A DNA stretch of 64,000 nt from the NCBI GenBank assembly GCA_023935145.1, contig CM043698.1, forward strand, positions 37,802,001-37,866,000, given 5' to 3'. This stretch comes from Bretschneidera sinensis. Taxonomy: Eukaryota; Streptophyta; Magnoliopsida; Brassicales; Akaniaceae. The notes under the pieces were generated by a model. The model was not told where the DNA came from, ran no database searches, and saw only the letters and a program-made list of their open reading frames with translations. This document shows positions 1 to 11,702 of this stretch, piece by piece. Numbering within the stretch: the first letter of the stretch is position 1; every line of letters begins with the position of its first letter. The position numbers were made by a program, and so were the translations under genes.

Positions 1-2455
1 AGTGCTTTTTTTATTTATACACCTTATGTTCATCTCCATACTTCATATAACCAAGATGTTGATCAATAAATACCTGTTCTTCCAAATCACCATGTAAAAA
101 TGTCGATTTCACGTCTAATTGGAAGATAAGCCATGAGTTTTGTGCTGCCAATACGATCACCAGTCTGATTGTGTCATGTCTTGCAACAGGAGCAAAACTT
201 CTTTGTAATCAACGTCGAACTCTTGTTTGTAGTCTTTACTAACCAATCGCACCTTGTGTTTGTCAACTTCACAATTCTCCTTCAGTTTTGTCTTGTACAC
301 TCACTTCACACCAATGGTCATTTGCCTTTTTGGAAGCTCCATCAACTCCCAAATGTCATTCCATTTAATGGCCGCAATTTCTGCATCCATAGCTTTCCGC
401 CACTTTGATTCTTTGACAGCATCATCGAAAGCTACTGGATCGCAATATGAAAATAGAGCAAAATGAGTAAGTAGTTCTTCATTGGTGCAGGTCTTTTTCT
501 AACTCGTCGACTTCGTTGCTCATCATTAACTTTAGTTACTGGATCGCTTTGATTCACTGGTGGTTGCTCGTTCTCCATAGGTTGGACATTCTCCAAAGGT
601 TGTTGCCTTTCATCTTCATTTTCTCCATCAAAATCAGTTTTCATTTGTTGTTTGTATTGTTTTCATCCTATATCCAAAACCTTTCTTTGTCAAAGATCAC
701 ATCACGACTAATGACAATTTTCTTGGTGATAGGATTGTACAATTTGTACGCTTTTGACTACTCACTATCACTAAGAAAAATTCATTTATCCTATTTGTCA
801 TCAAGCTTTCTTCTTTTCTGATCTAGAATGTGAGTATAAGCAATGCAACCAAAGATTCTGAAGTGGTCGACTTTTAGTCTATGTCCATTCCAAGTTTCTT
901 CAGGCATCACGTTTTGAGCACCAAGTGTGGGGCTTCTGTTCAATACATGAATGCTCCAATTAACTGCTTCAGGCTAAAAATTCTTTGGATATCGCTTCTT
1001 GCCAAAATAGTCTGCACCATGTTCAAGACTGTACGATTCTTCCTTTCTGAAAAACCATTCTACTGTGGTGTATAAGCTGTTGTAAGTTGTTTTTGGATTC
1101 CATATTCCTCACAAAAAATTATAAATTCTTGTTAGTGTATTCTCCACCACGATCGCTGCGAAGAATCTTTATAGGTCTACCCACTTATTTTTCGACCATT
1201 ATCTTGAAGTTTTTGAAAGCTGACAAAATTTCAGACTTCTCCTGCAAAAAATAAACGCAAGTTTTCCGACTATAATCATCAATGAACGTTATAAAATAAC
1301 GTTTATCACCATTTGATGTTGGATTGATAGGCCCTCATATATCTAAGTGAACAAGCTCTAACACCTTCTTTACTCTCCATGATTTTCTTTTTGAAAAATG
1401 ATCTCGATGTTGTTTGCCAACACCACATTCTTCACAAATTTGAGAAGGACTTTGAATTTACGAAAGACCCGTCACCATGTTCTTCTGTTGTAGTGTTTTT
1501 AGACCACCAAAATTCAAATGACCATAGTGAAAATGCCATAGCCATGCCTCATCCTTCAATCTCGTAGAGAAACATGGCTGAGTGGTGTTGTCGATATACA
1601 GCGGAAACAACCGGTTTGTCGTCATGTTGACTTAGGTAGTTAAGCCCAATTTTCTATCTTGAATGCGACAGACTCCATCTTTGGTAGAAATCTCATATCC
1701 CTTCTCTTGGAGTTAACCAATATAAAGCAAGTTGGTTTTCAGATCTGGAATAAAGAAAATGTTAGAAATAATCTGATTGGAGTTTTCCTTGGTGTGGATT
1801 TTTACATTTCCTTTGCCCATGACAGAACTGTAGAGTTGTCGCCAAACATCACTGTGTTGCGAAATGATTCATCCAAATATGAAAATACTGACTTATCTCC
1901 ACACATATGATTGCTGCAGCCGGTATCTAAATACCACAAGTGTTGGTGGTTTTCTTCCTTCGCATGACATGCCATCAAGAGAGAAATTTCTTCTTCTTTT
2001 TTTGTAAAATTTGAGTTTTCTCCACGTTGTTTATTTAAATTAGTTCGACATTCAAACTTATAATGGTCGTATCTGTGACACATATAGCACTCAACCTTTG
2101 ATTTGTCTACTGACTTTGGCTTGTAATTTGTTAAGTGGTGACCATCACAATCTCTTCCTCTACCTTGAGAATAATGAGATTGATTGTTTTATATCTTTTG
2201 GTGTGGCTGTCTCTGATCTTTGTTTCCTCTGCCTCTTCCTCTTCCTTGATCTTCCTTACTTGGTGTTGGAAAGTGATTGTTGGTTGAGACCTGTAATGCT
2301 TGCTCCTCTTGTTCTTGTTGGTTCATTTTTTGCTAATGAACCTGCAATGAACTTTGCAATTCATCCATTGAAAGAGAATCAATGTCTTTTGATTCTTCAA
2401 TGGAACAAACAACATAATTGAATTTCAACATCATTCACCGAAGCACTTTCTCAAT
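1..2455 (-). mobile_element. Degenerate Ty1/copia retrotransposon body, truncated by the window start
   Basis: Read on the minus strand from right to left this gives, in order, the end of gag, protease, integrase and the first part of reverse transcriptase of a Ty1/copia element. The gag zinc knuckle (CYMCHRYDHYKFEC, CX2CX4HX4C) lies near 2045-2092. The protease motif YLDTGCSNHMCG lies near 1910-1945. The integrase core, with a DDYSRKT block and an SDRGGEYT block, runs through about 1150-1320. The linker and the start of reverse transcriptase lie below about 650. Stops and frame changes are frequent, so it is non-functional. The gag N-terminus and right LTR are missing or unrecognisable beyond 2455; the left end lies outside the window. 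Confidence 0.88.
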
Positions 2456-3130
2456 GATCATCACATTTTCAATTATCTTGCCATTGATCCACAACCTGAG
2501 TCATGCCAAAAACTATAACCTGATGCTCTTTATATAGAGCTAACACCAACGGATAATAACATAAAAATAGGAACACTAGGTCTAACGTGCAGACGCACAT
2601 GACTCTATAACTACCTACAGACTTGGTAAATAACAAACCACTAATTCCTGAGGACACAGATTATTAATTCACGTGCAATAGATTAGAATAATAAATAAAC
2701 ATCATTAACAAAAAAAAAACTGTATCACCAACACAAATTACTAAAAATGGTCGGTTTTTAATAAAAATATTAAAATAATATTATCACCGATAGTCAAGTG
2801 TTCGTCAATGAAAATATTATTTATTAAAAAAATATAAATTTAAGAATTAAATTTTATCATTTGTCGGTGATATGTTTTTTTAAAAAGAATAGTTTTAATT
2901 TTTAGAAGAAAATTTATCACCGACAGTGTTTTTAAAAATATTTTTCATTCTATTTAAAACCATTCATTCAAAACTATTCATTCATTCCATCTTTTATAAT
3001 TCTTATTGAATAAAATTTTAGGTTTTCAAAAATAAGTCATAAACTAAATGGCAGTTTGAGTGAAATAAAACCTGGAGTTTCCTTGTTTTAATTTTTTTTA
3101 ATAATAATTGTTAGTTTTTTATGAACAATT
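2456..3130. other. AT-rich intergenic DNA without a recognisable gene
   Basis: The only pattern I see is a recurring short motif of the form TCACCGA in otherwise AT-rich sequence around 2770-2930. This suggests an old repeat. No open frame resembles a known protein. Confidence 0.4.
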
Positions 3131-3135
3131 TTATT

Positions 3136-3496
3136 CGTCTACTTTATTATTAAAATGTAAAATAAAATTTCTTCCAGATAAGCCCACCACCTTGACTTCA
3201 TGGGTTTGGAGGTAACAATATGGGCTAATTCCATCAACTCTTCCACTCTTAAGCCCATTAGAAAATGATATTGACCTAATACACACGTGTCAAGGCCCAT
3301 TGTGAAACATAGGCATTCACCAAAGCAATTTTTTCTATTTAAAAAAAATGGGGAGAAGTTCACTGATTCGTCTCGGTCTCATCCCCCCATTGACAATTGC
3401 ATTCGATCGCAGTCTTTTCAGTTTTGACTTAACGATCACTTTAGGATCAATCATCTAAAAGATCCGAGTTCGTTTTCATTCTCAATTAAAATGTAG

Positions 3497-3552
<56 letters not shown>

Positions 3553-3830
3553 AAAAGAAATTTCTTCCAAGCTGACTCCAACTCCTCTACTTCATGGGCT
3601 TGAAGTTTAAGATTTGTTCTAATTCCATCAACTCTTCCACTTTTAAGCCCATTTCCCATTGCACACGTGTGACTTAGTGGCCAAATAAACACACGTGTCC
3701 AAGGCCCAGACCCATTGCTAAAAAAAAGGGGCATTCTCCAATGATTATTTATTTATTTTAATTTAAACATAAAAAAGAAAAATGGTACGAAGTTCACTGA
3801 TTACGTCTCATCCCATCATCATACCTTGAC
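3136..3830. repeat. Imperfect tandem duplication of a promoter-like segment with ACACGTGT boxes
   Basis: The segment at about 3165-3395 is repeated at about 3555-3825, offset about 394 bp. Shared blocks are ATTTCTTCCA, TTCCATCAACTCTTCCAC, AAGCCCAT, ACACGTGT, AAGGCCCA and GAAGTTCACTGATT. Each copy has the palindrome ACACGTGT, the core of ABA-response and G-box elements; copy two has it twice. A (TA)n tract (3500-3549) lies between the copies. Copy two continues into less AT-rich sequence with another ACACGTGT near 4071. I see no coding exon for these to drive. Confidence 0.65.
3500..3549. repeat. (TA)n microsatellite
   Basis: Uninterrupted TA dinucleotide run of about 25 units between the two copies of the duplicated promoter-like segment. 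Confidence 0.95.
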
Positions 3831-5240
3831 AGACCCATCATTCCACACAACATGGTTGACGACGTGGTAGAAGACGACAAATGGGAACCGTAACCATCTT
3901 CTAGAGGTGGGCCCCACGAACAGTCAGCCCCTCGCCAGAAGAGTAAGACCACTGTCTGCTTCTTACAGTGAAAAGCATCTGAACCCCTTGCCCCCCTGAC
4001 CACTGGCATCTAGTCCTGAAAATAACCGCCGTCTGATTGACGGGTCAATCGAAAATCAAAACCACATGTACACGTGTCCGGCTCGGATAGCGAGGTTATT
4101 TTCCTTCCAAATGTGATCCCATGGTTTGTATATTACAGTTAAGTAGAGAAGGATGGAATCAATGTTTGGATACACTCATTTTACTCTTGATTTAAAGAAA
4201 AGGAAATAGATAGGAAAGTAATTATCATATTAAAACAAAATTAATTGATTAATCAATTGAAAACAAGTTATTTGAGGTTCTTATAATTGAATTTGTATCA
4301 TACCTAAAAATGCTCATAATTTGCTATGTAGTATAACAAAGAATATTACACTAAAGAGTCTTAATTAAAAATATGTGCAACTTAATGGTTGTTTTTATTG
4401 TGTAATACTAATTGATCATAATCAAATTTTGATTGAAAAAACAGCATTAATGATTACTTTCAAAATTACTTGAGTAATGCAAGATCATAGGAAACAATTC
4501 AATCAAATTAAGTATTTAAAAAAAAAAATCAAACGTCACATAAAAGTTTCAACATTTACATAAATTATCACATGGATTATAATAATTACTAATATCACGA
4601 AAAATGTTATGATTGCATTATAGGCATGATTATGATTTCCGTACATAAAATATATAATTTTATTGTTCTCAAATCGATAAAGGTTTGAAATATCATATTA
4701 TTAATTATCGAGTATTTTAAAATTTAGTCAATTATAAGATCATAGTTATGTTCATATATTTTACTTGAAGATTACTATATATATATATATATATATAATA
4801 CAGAAATCATATATTTTATCTATTTATATGATATTAATATCGATTTCAAAGAATCAAGATATATATAAATGTAGACCATTTTATTACTATTTTATATTAA
4901 ATTATCTATTTTATAAATCTAAAATACCAACTAGTCTTATATGTAGAATTTCAATGTTAATATGAACACATTCGCCCGTGACATTTCTCAATCAAAGAGT
5001 TTCATTGGTAACTCTTTGAATATAACATTAATAACACGTAAGAAACACGTTAATAACATGGAGAGACCTAAAAAACGAATCATGTTCTGTCTACATTGCA
5101 GACATTGATTGGACCCTATACTAAAATGTAAAAATTATTACCTTCTCTCACTGTACGCCTAGCTTTAACCATGGGAAAGGACTTTTGTACTCCGTATCAC
5201 ATAGAAAACAGGCATTCTCCCGCAGGAAAAAAAAACATTC
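3831..5240. other. Intergenic DNA, AT-rich after about 4110
   Basis: 3831-4110 is of mixed composition and holds an ACACGTGT box near 4071 (CACATGTACACGTGTCCGG). Beyond it lies AT-rich DNA with a short TA run at 4776-4797. Open frames here are short and resemble no protein I know. Confidence 0.4.
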
Positions 5241-5560
5241 TCATAGAGTTGGTAGCGAAAGTTTGGCCTGAGGTAGAAATGATTGTCTGAAGTCTAGTGT
5301 AGAGTAGTGCTAGTGACGTGTAGGGTTTTCCTCCTTTTGAAGGGTGGGGTCCTTGAGCTTGGGGACCTGCAATTAAAGCTGGGCCTGCCTGCAGAGGAGG
5401 CCGTCACCTTGAATGCAGAGCAATTCATGATTGGTTCATTAATGGTAGAGAGCTTCTTTAAACTCTTTTCTCTTTTGCTAATAAATGCTCCCTTCTCAGT
5501 CAAGGGTTTTACTTGTCTACAGTAACTCACTGTACTTTCGGTCAACTTCTCAATAATTTC
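5241..5560. other. Less AT-rich island of unknown nature
   Basis: About 300 bp with clearly higher GC content than its surroundings, open in one frame on each strand for 70-80 codons. The predicted peptides match nothing I recognise. It could be a non-coding transcript, an exon remnant or a promoter. Confidence 0.3.
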
Positions 5561-6896
5561 GTTATCTATGTAAATTTATCAATAATTCATTTTTATTTCC
5601 ATTAAAAAAATACATTTTTATTTTAATTTTGTATGGCCATGTTTGGCATTCAAAATGTTTAATTAATATTTTCGAAAACAAATTTTTAAAAACTGTTTTT
5701 CAAAAGATGATTATTTACTCTAAACATCTTTTTGAATGGATAATAAGTGTTTTTTATGTTTAAAATTGGTCCAACATAGTATTAAAATATATATTTTGGT
5801 ATCACTAGAATTATAATTAATTAAAAAAAATCATAGAGCTAATTATCACAAATTGACAATTTTTTTACATGTTTTCAACTTGAAAAAGTATAATATTCTC
5901 AAAAAAGAATGAAAAGATTGATTTAATATCTGTTGCCCCCAACAAAATCATAAATCACTAACTTTCATATTGGCATGAGTGGTGTTAGTCAGACAGTTGT
6001 GTTTGGGCATAATCATATCGCATACTTCCTAACTTGCATGCAGTGACAAAATTGGTTGCGTGGTTTCTTTTGTTCATGAAAAAAAAGGAGGTAGGAGACG
6101 ACAATCCCTACTTAATTGGTGGAGAATATTTAATATTCATATCAATAATGATTTGGCAATTTGGACTATTCTCCCTCGTCTCTCAAACATTTCTCTCCTT
6201 CCTGTTAACTTCTTGTCAGCCTCTTTTCGTTTGAATACTTTTCAATAAAATCATCATAAAACAAATTTAACTTAAATTTTTTGAACAAATGATAATTTAA
6301 TTATTTTTTGAATGTTAATTAACTTAATTGATAAAATTATTTATTATCACATAAAAAATCAACGATTAAATTTCTCTCGCACCAAATATATAAGAGATTA
6401 GAGATGAAAAATGATTGTCTTTGAAAGTATAACCTAATTTTCTTTTTAGAAGAGAAAAAAAACTTTAATATAATTATTTAAACTTCCAACAACTTGAATA
6501 TCTCTCTCCTTTTGGTTAATTCTTTACCTTCGCTATCTCTCGATTGGGTAAATTTGATCTTGACATATGGTAATGAATCTCTATATGATTTTAAGGAAAA
6601 GAAGTGGTGTTTATACTTTTTATTTGTGAATTGTTTTTAATGAGAAAAAATATGAAGAAGTAGATGCATATTTTCATTTTTTTTAATTTCTAGTATTTTT
6701 TTATATAAAAAATTTCATACTGCAAGAAGTTAATTGTATGACAACAACAAGTAATGATGATGTAATAGGTTAAAGGTCTATAGAAGCACAAAAAAGTCAA
6801 TGTTGCAATAAGTTAGTTATGGCAGTAAGAAATAGTGATGTGACAATAGACTAAAATTATTTCTGCAAAATAAAATTTCACTGCAAAATTATACTG

Positions 6897-6901
<5 letters not shown>

Positions 6902-6947
<46 letters not shown>
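6902..6947. repeat. (TA)n microsatellite
   Basis: About 23 uninterrupted TA units. Confidence 0.95.
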
Positions 6948-6950
<3 letters not shown>

Positions 6951-7079
6951 ATTAACTTCCTTGTTAAAGAGAATTTGAAAGGAAAATGTATCTCCTTTAT
7001 ATATTTTTATTGTATTCACAGTTATATCTCTAATTTTTATAACATTTCAATTATTAATGAAAGATAAAGTAATAAAGTG

Positions 7080-7082
<3 letters not shown>

Positions 7083-7128
<46 letters not shown>
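7083..7128. repeat. (TA)n microsatellite
   Basis: About 23 uninterrupted TA units, only 135 bp from the previous tract. Confidence 0.95.
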
Positions 7129-7131
<3 letters not shown>

Positions 7132-10100
7132 ATCTAACAAATAGTATATGTAAATATGTAACCTTCAATTTCCTCTCATTTTTTCCCTTCAAGCTTCAAA
7201 ACATGGTGTTAAACTTGAATTCATGAGCCTTAAATATTACTAAGTCAAGGTTCTCAATTGTCATTAACTGTAGGATTGATTAATTTGATTTTGATACTTA
7301 AGGAGATGAAGTTAAACATGACACCAATTAATATTCAAGTTTGAGTTCCGAAATTAAAAGGTTAATTCTATTTAAAAATAGTTTATGATTTAGTTTATTG
7401 TTATAGTTTGTAATAAAATAAAAAATGAAGTTATAAACTGTTTCGTGTTTGATAAAACAATGTGAAAATAATAATTTTATAAATCATATTTTATTTGTTT
7501 TAATTTCTGTTTATAAAAAGAAAAAAAAAACATTTTATAAACTATACCAAAAAGTTTCTTAAATGTGATGGTGGTGATGACAGTAGGCAGTAGCTATCCG
7601 CGAGATTAACATTTTTGTTTCGCACCTTATTGGACAATCTAAAGCTAATGTCGCAGCTCAAGTGGCTTGTCAGCTGGTTTTGCTTTCAATAAAGTGCAGT
7701 AGTAGTGAGATTCCCTGCGATAAGCTTTTCTTTTCTTCCCAGAGAAATCCAAGACAAAACTTCAATAGTGACAAAACCCACTTTGTTTTCCTTGGGACAA
7801 ATGATACAGAGAATGTCGGTCATTCGAGGTCATAGTACAAATGAAAAGACTTAGAAGCAAGTCTTTTTTTCCCCTAGCAATTTTTGTATAGAATAATCAT
7901 TTTTACACTATTTTCAAACATTTTTAAAAATTAAATTTTAATTTTTGAAAAACTAAAGCTATAATTTTCACTCAAATTAGTGTATTTCTTTTATTATTTA
8001 TCTAACAATTTTGATATTCGAATGATAATTAAATGTGAAAAACTCGATTAATAATGAACTAAAGGTAAAACAAAAACCTTAGAAAAACATGCGCAATGAC
8101 TTTTTGATGGACGCACTTGTGGGCTCCAAATCTTTACTCTTGTATAAATTGTGTTATATTATGATCCGAAAAAAAAACATTTATGTAAAAGATAAAGTTT
8201 CATAAAGCTTTTAGCTTGCAGAAGATGACAGGTGTGAATAAAGGTGCTACAACTTTTGTAGAAATGATCTCTTAATTAAGTTGCTCTTAGTCATATCCAA
8301 TCTCACTTTACTGAATTATACGTCCAAATGTCAACGGAAACCTATCAACAAAAAAGAAAGTCCGTATGATGATAAGCCTTCAAGGCTCAAGAGAATCCCA
8401 TGCATATATAAAATAGTCTTATACTATGAAGGTTCAGTATTTTTGTAGAACCAAATCTAGCATGACTTGATGATATTATTTTGAATGATAGCTCTATTTT
8501 TTTTTTAAGGGAATTATAACTCTATTCTATACATGTTAATCATCCTTAATTTGACCTAGTGAACGATATATACCTTTTATCAAAGTCAAAAAATCCCTTT
8601 TTTTTTTTTATAGATTTTGGTATTGTATTGTATCTAGCTAGCTAGCAAAGCAATTTCCCTCCAACGTACTAAAGAGCACAAATCATATAGGAACGATTCA
8701 GAACCGTAACAAACTTAAAAATCAATATAAATTCGTGATCAACTCAAATATCACACATATATTCACATAATAATAAGTTTGGGTTGGTTTTGATAACATT
8801 TGTAAACCATGCATTTACACTTAAAAAAATTAACTTTAATTATTTTTGAGTTCACGAGACCTTAAATATAAATCAAAATCTTTTCTATTATGTATAAGTC
8901 TGAGCTAGACGTGGGTTATTGCATTATATAAGCTTTAGTTTTTTCTATAAATAGAATAGTAGTTTTTGTTATACCTTCCAAAACTAATAATCTAAGTTAT
9001 ATGAAATGAATTGCATTTTAATTAAGTAATTAATTTTACAATGTATAGATGGATATAAAAACTATGGTGATAATTTGTACAATCCGGAGAAAAAAAATAT
9101 ATCGATGAGGTATCATAAGATAATATATTTCTTGTTTCAAACAACTTATTTTCATATTATTACTATTATTTCCGAGGTGAAAAAAGGAGACTCGAAATCC
9201 TCTTTATCATAAGTCAAAAATCACAAAGTAGAGGAATGCAGTCACATATGTACCACTAGTGTTAGTAGAAAGAGAACATAACATGATAACTCACAATAAT
9301 AGTTTCTGTCGACATAGCCCTTAAATTGGCCCTCTTGCCCTTTTTCTATAGGGCAATTGGGCAAAGCATGTTTTCCCTTATGAGAGAATAAAGATTGGCT
9401 AAATAAAAAAAAAATGACACAATAATGAGATTTTCAAGCAAAATCTCATAAATTTTCATTCAATATCAACAAAAACAAAAAGAGAATGAAAAAGATAAAG
9501 GGCTTTAATGGACAAGCTTACGAAAGCAAAATCTTAGTTCACCTCTTTTAATTAGCAAGAAAAAGGTGGAAATTAAAGAAATAAAAAGCAAAAAAAAAAA
9601 AGGACTTTTTGATGCGGTTGACTTTGTTCTCAACGGTTATGATGAAGCGTGTGTTGTCTATAGGAGACAGAATCATAAGCTTTTTCTTGCTGAAAATGAA
9701 GGGTTGTGATGGTAAAAGAATGATTATGGTGCAACTTTGCGTCTGCAATTAATCGGTTTGTAGGTCTCTTTGATCTCTGATCTGTCTCTCTCTGTTACAC
9801 ACCCACCCACTAAGACAAGGTGGGCTAGCTGTTTTATTGGGTTTTAAAACCAAACAATATTATTGCAAATGCTAACTAACAAATCAACAGCAAAATGAAA
9901 ATGTTTAGAAAAAATCACAAGGTTTGTATTATCTTCAATCATTAATTTTTGGGTTAAGATGATATGCAGACATTTAACATGTCTAATCTCTAGATTGATC
10001 ATATATATAAATCAACTGCTCAATACATCCACATGAAAATTTTGAATAAATTTTATAGCCAATCCAGTAAATTTTTTTGACTAATCTAAAAAAATAAACT

Positions 10101-10645
10101 TAATACAGTGTGTAAGTTGATCTATGATATCATTTTACTGTTGAAAAAACATATATAAATTTCATTACCCAAATTAAAAAAGCTATTTCCACTCAATAGA
10201 GAATTAAACTCAAGACTTACATTATATGAAACACTTATGTTGACTCGTCTTGTATACATCGGTCGGTGATAATTATACTTTGTTTTTGGCAAAATTAATC
10301 ATGAAGAAACAAAAAGAAAGTCCTTTTAGCTATGTGACTCCATAGCATTTAGGGTTAAACTTAAATGGAGTGTCCAATATATATGTCATGTACTACGCTT
10401 GAATAACTGGCAAGGTGCAAAATCCAAAATATGTAAGAAAAAGAAGGGTTTTTGGATTAGTCAAGATTGTTAATGAATTATGAAGGGGTCAGTCAAGATT
10501 GTCAGACTATATGAGCAAAGATTGTGTAATATATGGGGACCCATATCTAATGCAGTAGTGTCCCAACATTCCTTTCATTCTATTATGAAGAATAATGTGT
10601 GTCCCCTAAGCTTTTAGAGTATAGACCTCGGATACTTTACATTTG

Positions 10646-11202
10646 TGTTAGGAATTTTAATATTTCAAAACAATTACGCTATCAGAATAGTAAAAATAAA
10701 AAGAAAAAATTAACACAGTAATTTTTAACGTGGTTTGACAATCTCTTTACCTACATTCACCAATAACTCTATTGTTTTATTAATCTTCAACTACAACGTT
10801 AAGAAGAGAAAAGTTGTCAAATTCTCACCCCAAAGTCACAACACAACAAAAACTCTTAACTTAACTTTAGTTGTAAGTGTCATCTCTACTTGACAACCCA
10901 AAACCCCAATATACCTAAAACTCTTATCCTAACTCTAGTAGTAAACTCTTCTAGCTTACAATATATATGGAATTATGAGTATACCTCAAATCTTTTCTGG
11001 AACCTCTTTATATAGAAGATATTTTCCTAATAGTATTAGGAAAATAATAACAACATCATAATAAACTACTAATACTTCTAAAATCAATAATCTAATAAGA
11101 AATTACTACTATTCCTACTAGAACAAGCAATTATAAAATAAGAATTTTTTTTTCAAACCAATTATAAATCTTCTTTGTGAGAATTGAACCAAAATCCAAA
11201 CA
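10646..11202. mobile_element. Probable solo LTR of a copia-type element
   Basis: The segment begins TGTTAGGAATTTTAA and ends AATCCAAACA, so it has TG...CA ends. It contains the block TTTTTAACGTGGTTTGAC near the start, seen also in the LTR at 60512-61103 (TTTTTTAACGTGATTCAAC). The 5 bases before (ATTTG) and after (GTTTG) match at four of five, as expected for an old target-site duplication. No interior coding sequence lies on either side. Precise ends are inferred. Confidence 0.6.
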
Positions 11203-11650
11203 GTTTGAACCTGCATAGCACTAGATTAGAGAGAGAGAGAGAGTTGCATGGAGATAGCTAGCTTTGTGCAGCATCAGTTAATTTGTGTTAATTATAATTG
11301 CAGCAGATTTTTCTTTTAATTATGATATATGGATTTTTGGTTCGATACTATTTATTTTATACAAAACACATTATACACATGTAATGAATATAACTCGTAA
11401 TTTTTGAAAATTTTATTGATAACGTTAATTAAATATATATGAATTTTATTAGTAAATTTTTTTAAAATAATCAATCAAATTTCTACCCCTATACAAAAAT
11501 AAGTTTTTCAGGTACAAACAAAAATTTCCTCCATATTCCAAAGTCTCATGTTTCACGGTGTAACTTAGTAAGAGTTAGTGATAATTATAATGGTTTTTTC
11601 CATTTCTGGGCAGTCAAGAGGTTTCTCGTTGAGTTGCTAACTTGCTATCT

Positions 11651-11655
<5 letters not shown>

Positions 11656-11697
<42 letters not shown>
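11656..11697. repeat. (TA)n microsatellite
   Basis: About 21 TA units. Confidence 0.95.

Positions 11698-11702
<5 letters not shown>

Larger units (their letters stand above)
5561..10645. other. Gene-poor AT-rich intergenic region with microsatellites
   Basis: About 5 kb without a supportable gene. It holds two long TA tracts (6902-6947 and 7083-7128). A block at 5636-5760 begins GGCCATGTTTGGCATTC, a start typical of small plant DNA transposons, but I did not find its second end. A less AT-rich patch at 7565-7830 shows no recognisable protein. Confidence 0.4.

Noticed and set aside
5290..5540. microRNA precursor or small peptide gene
   Set aside because: GGGGTCCTTGAGCTTGGGGA caught the eye, but I found no long stem around it and no known miRNA matched.
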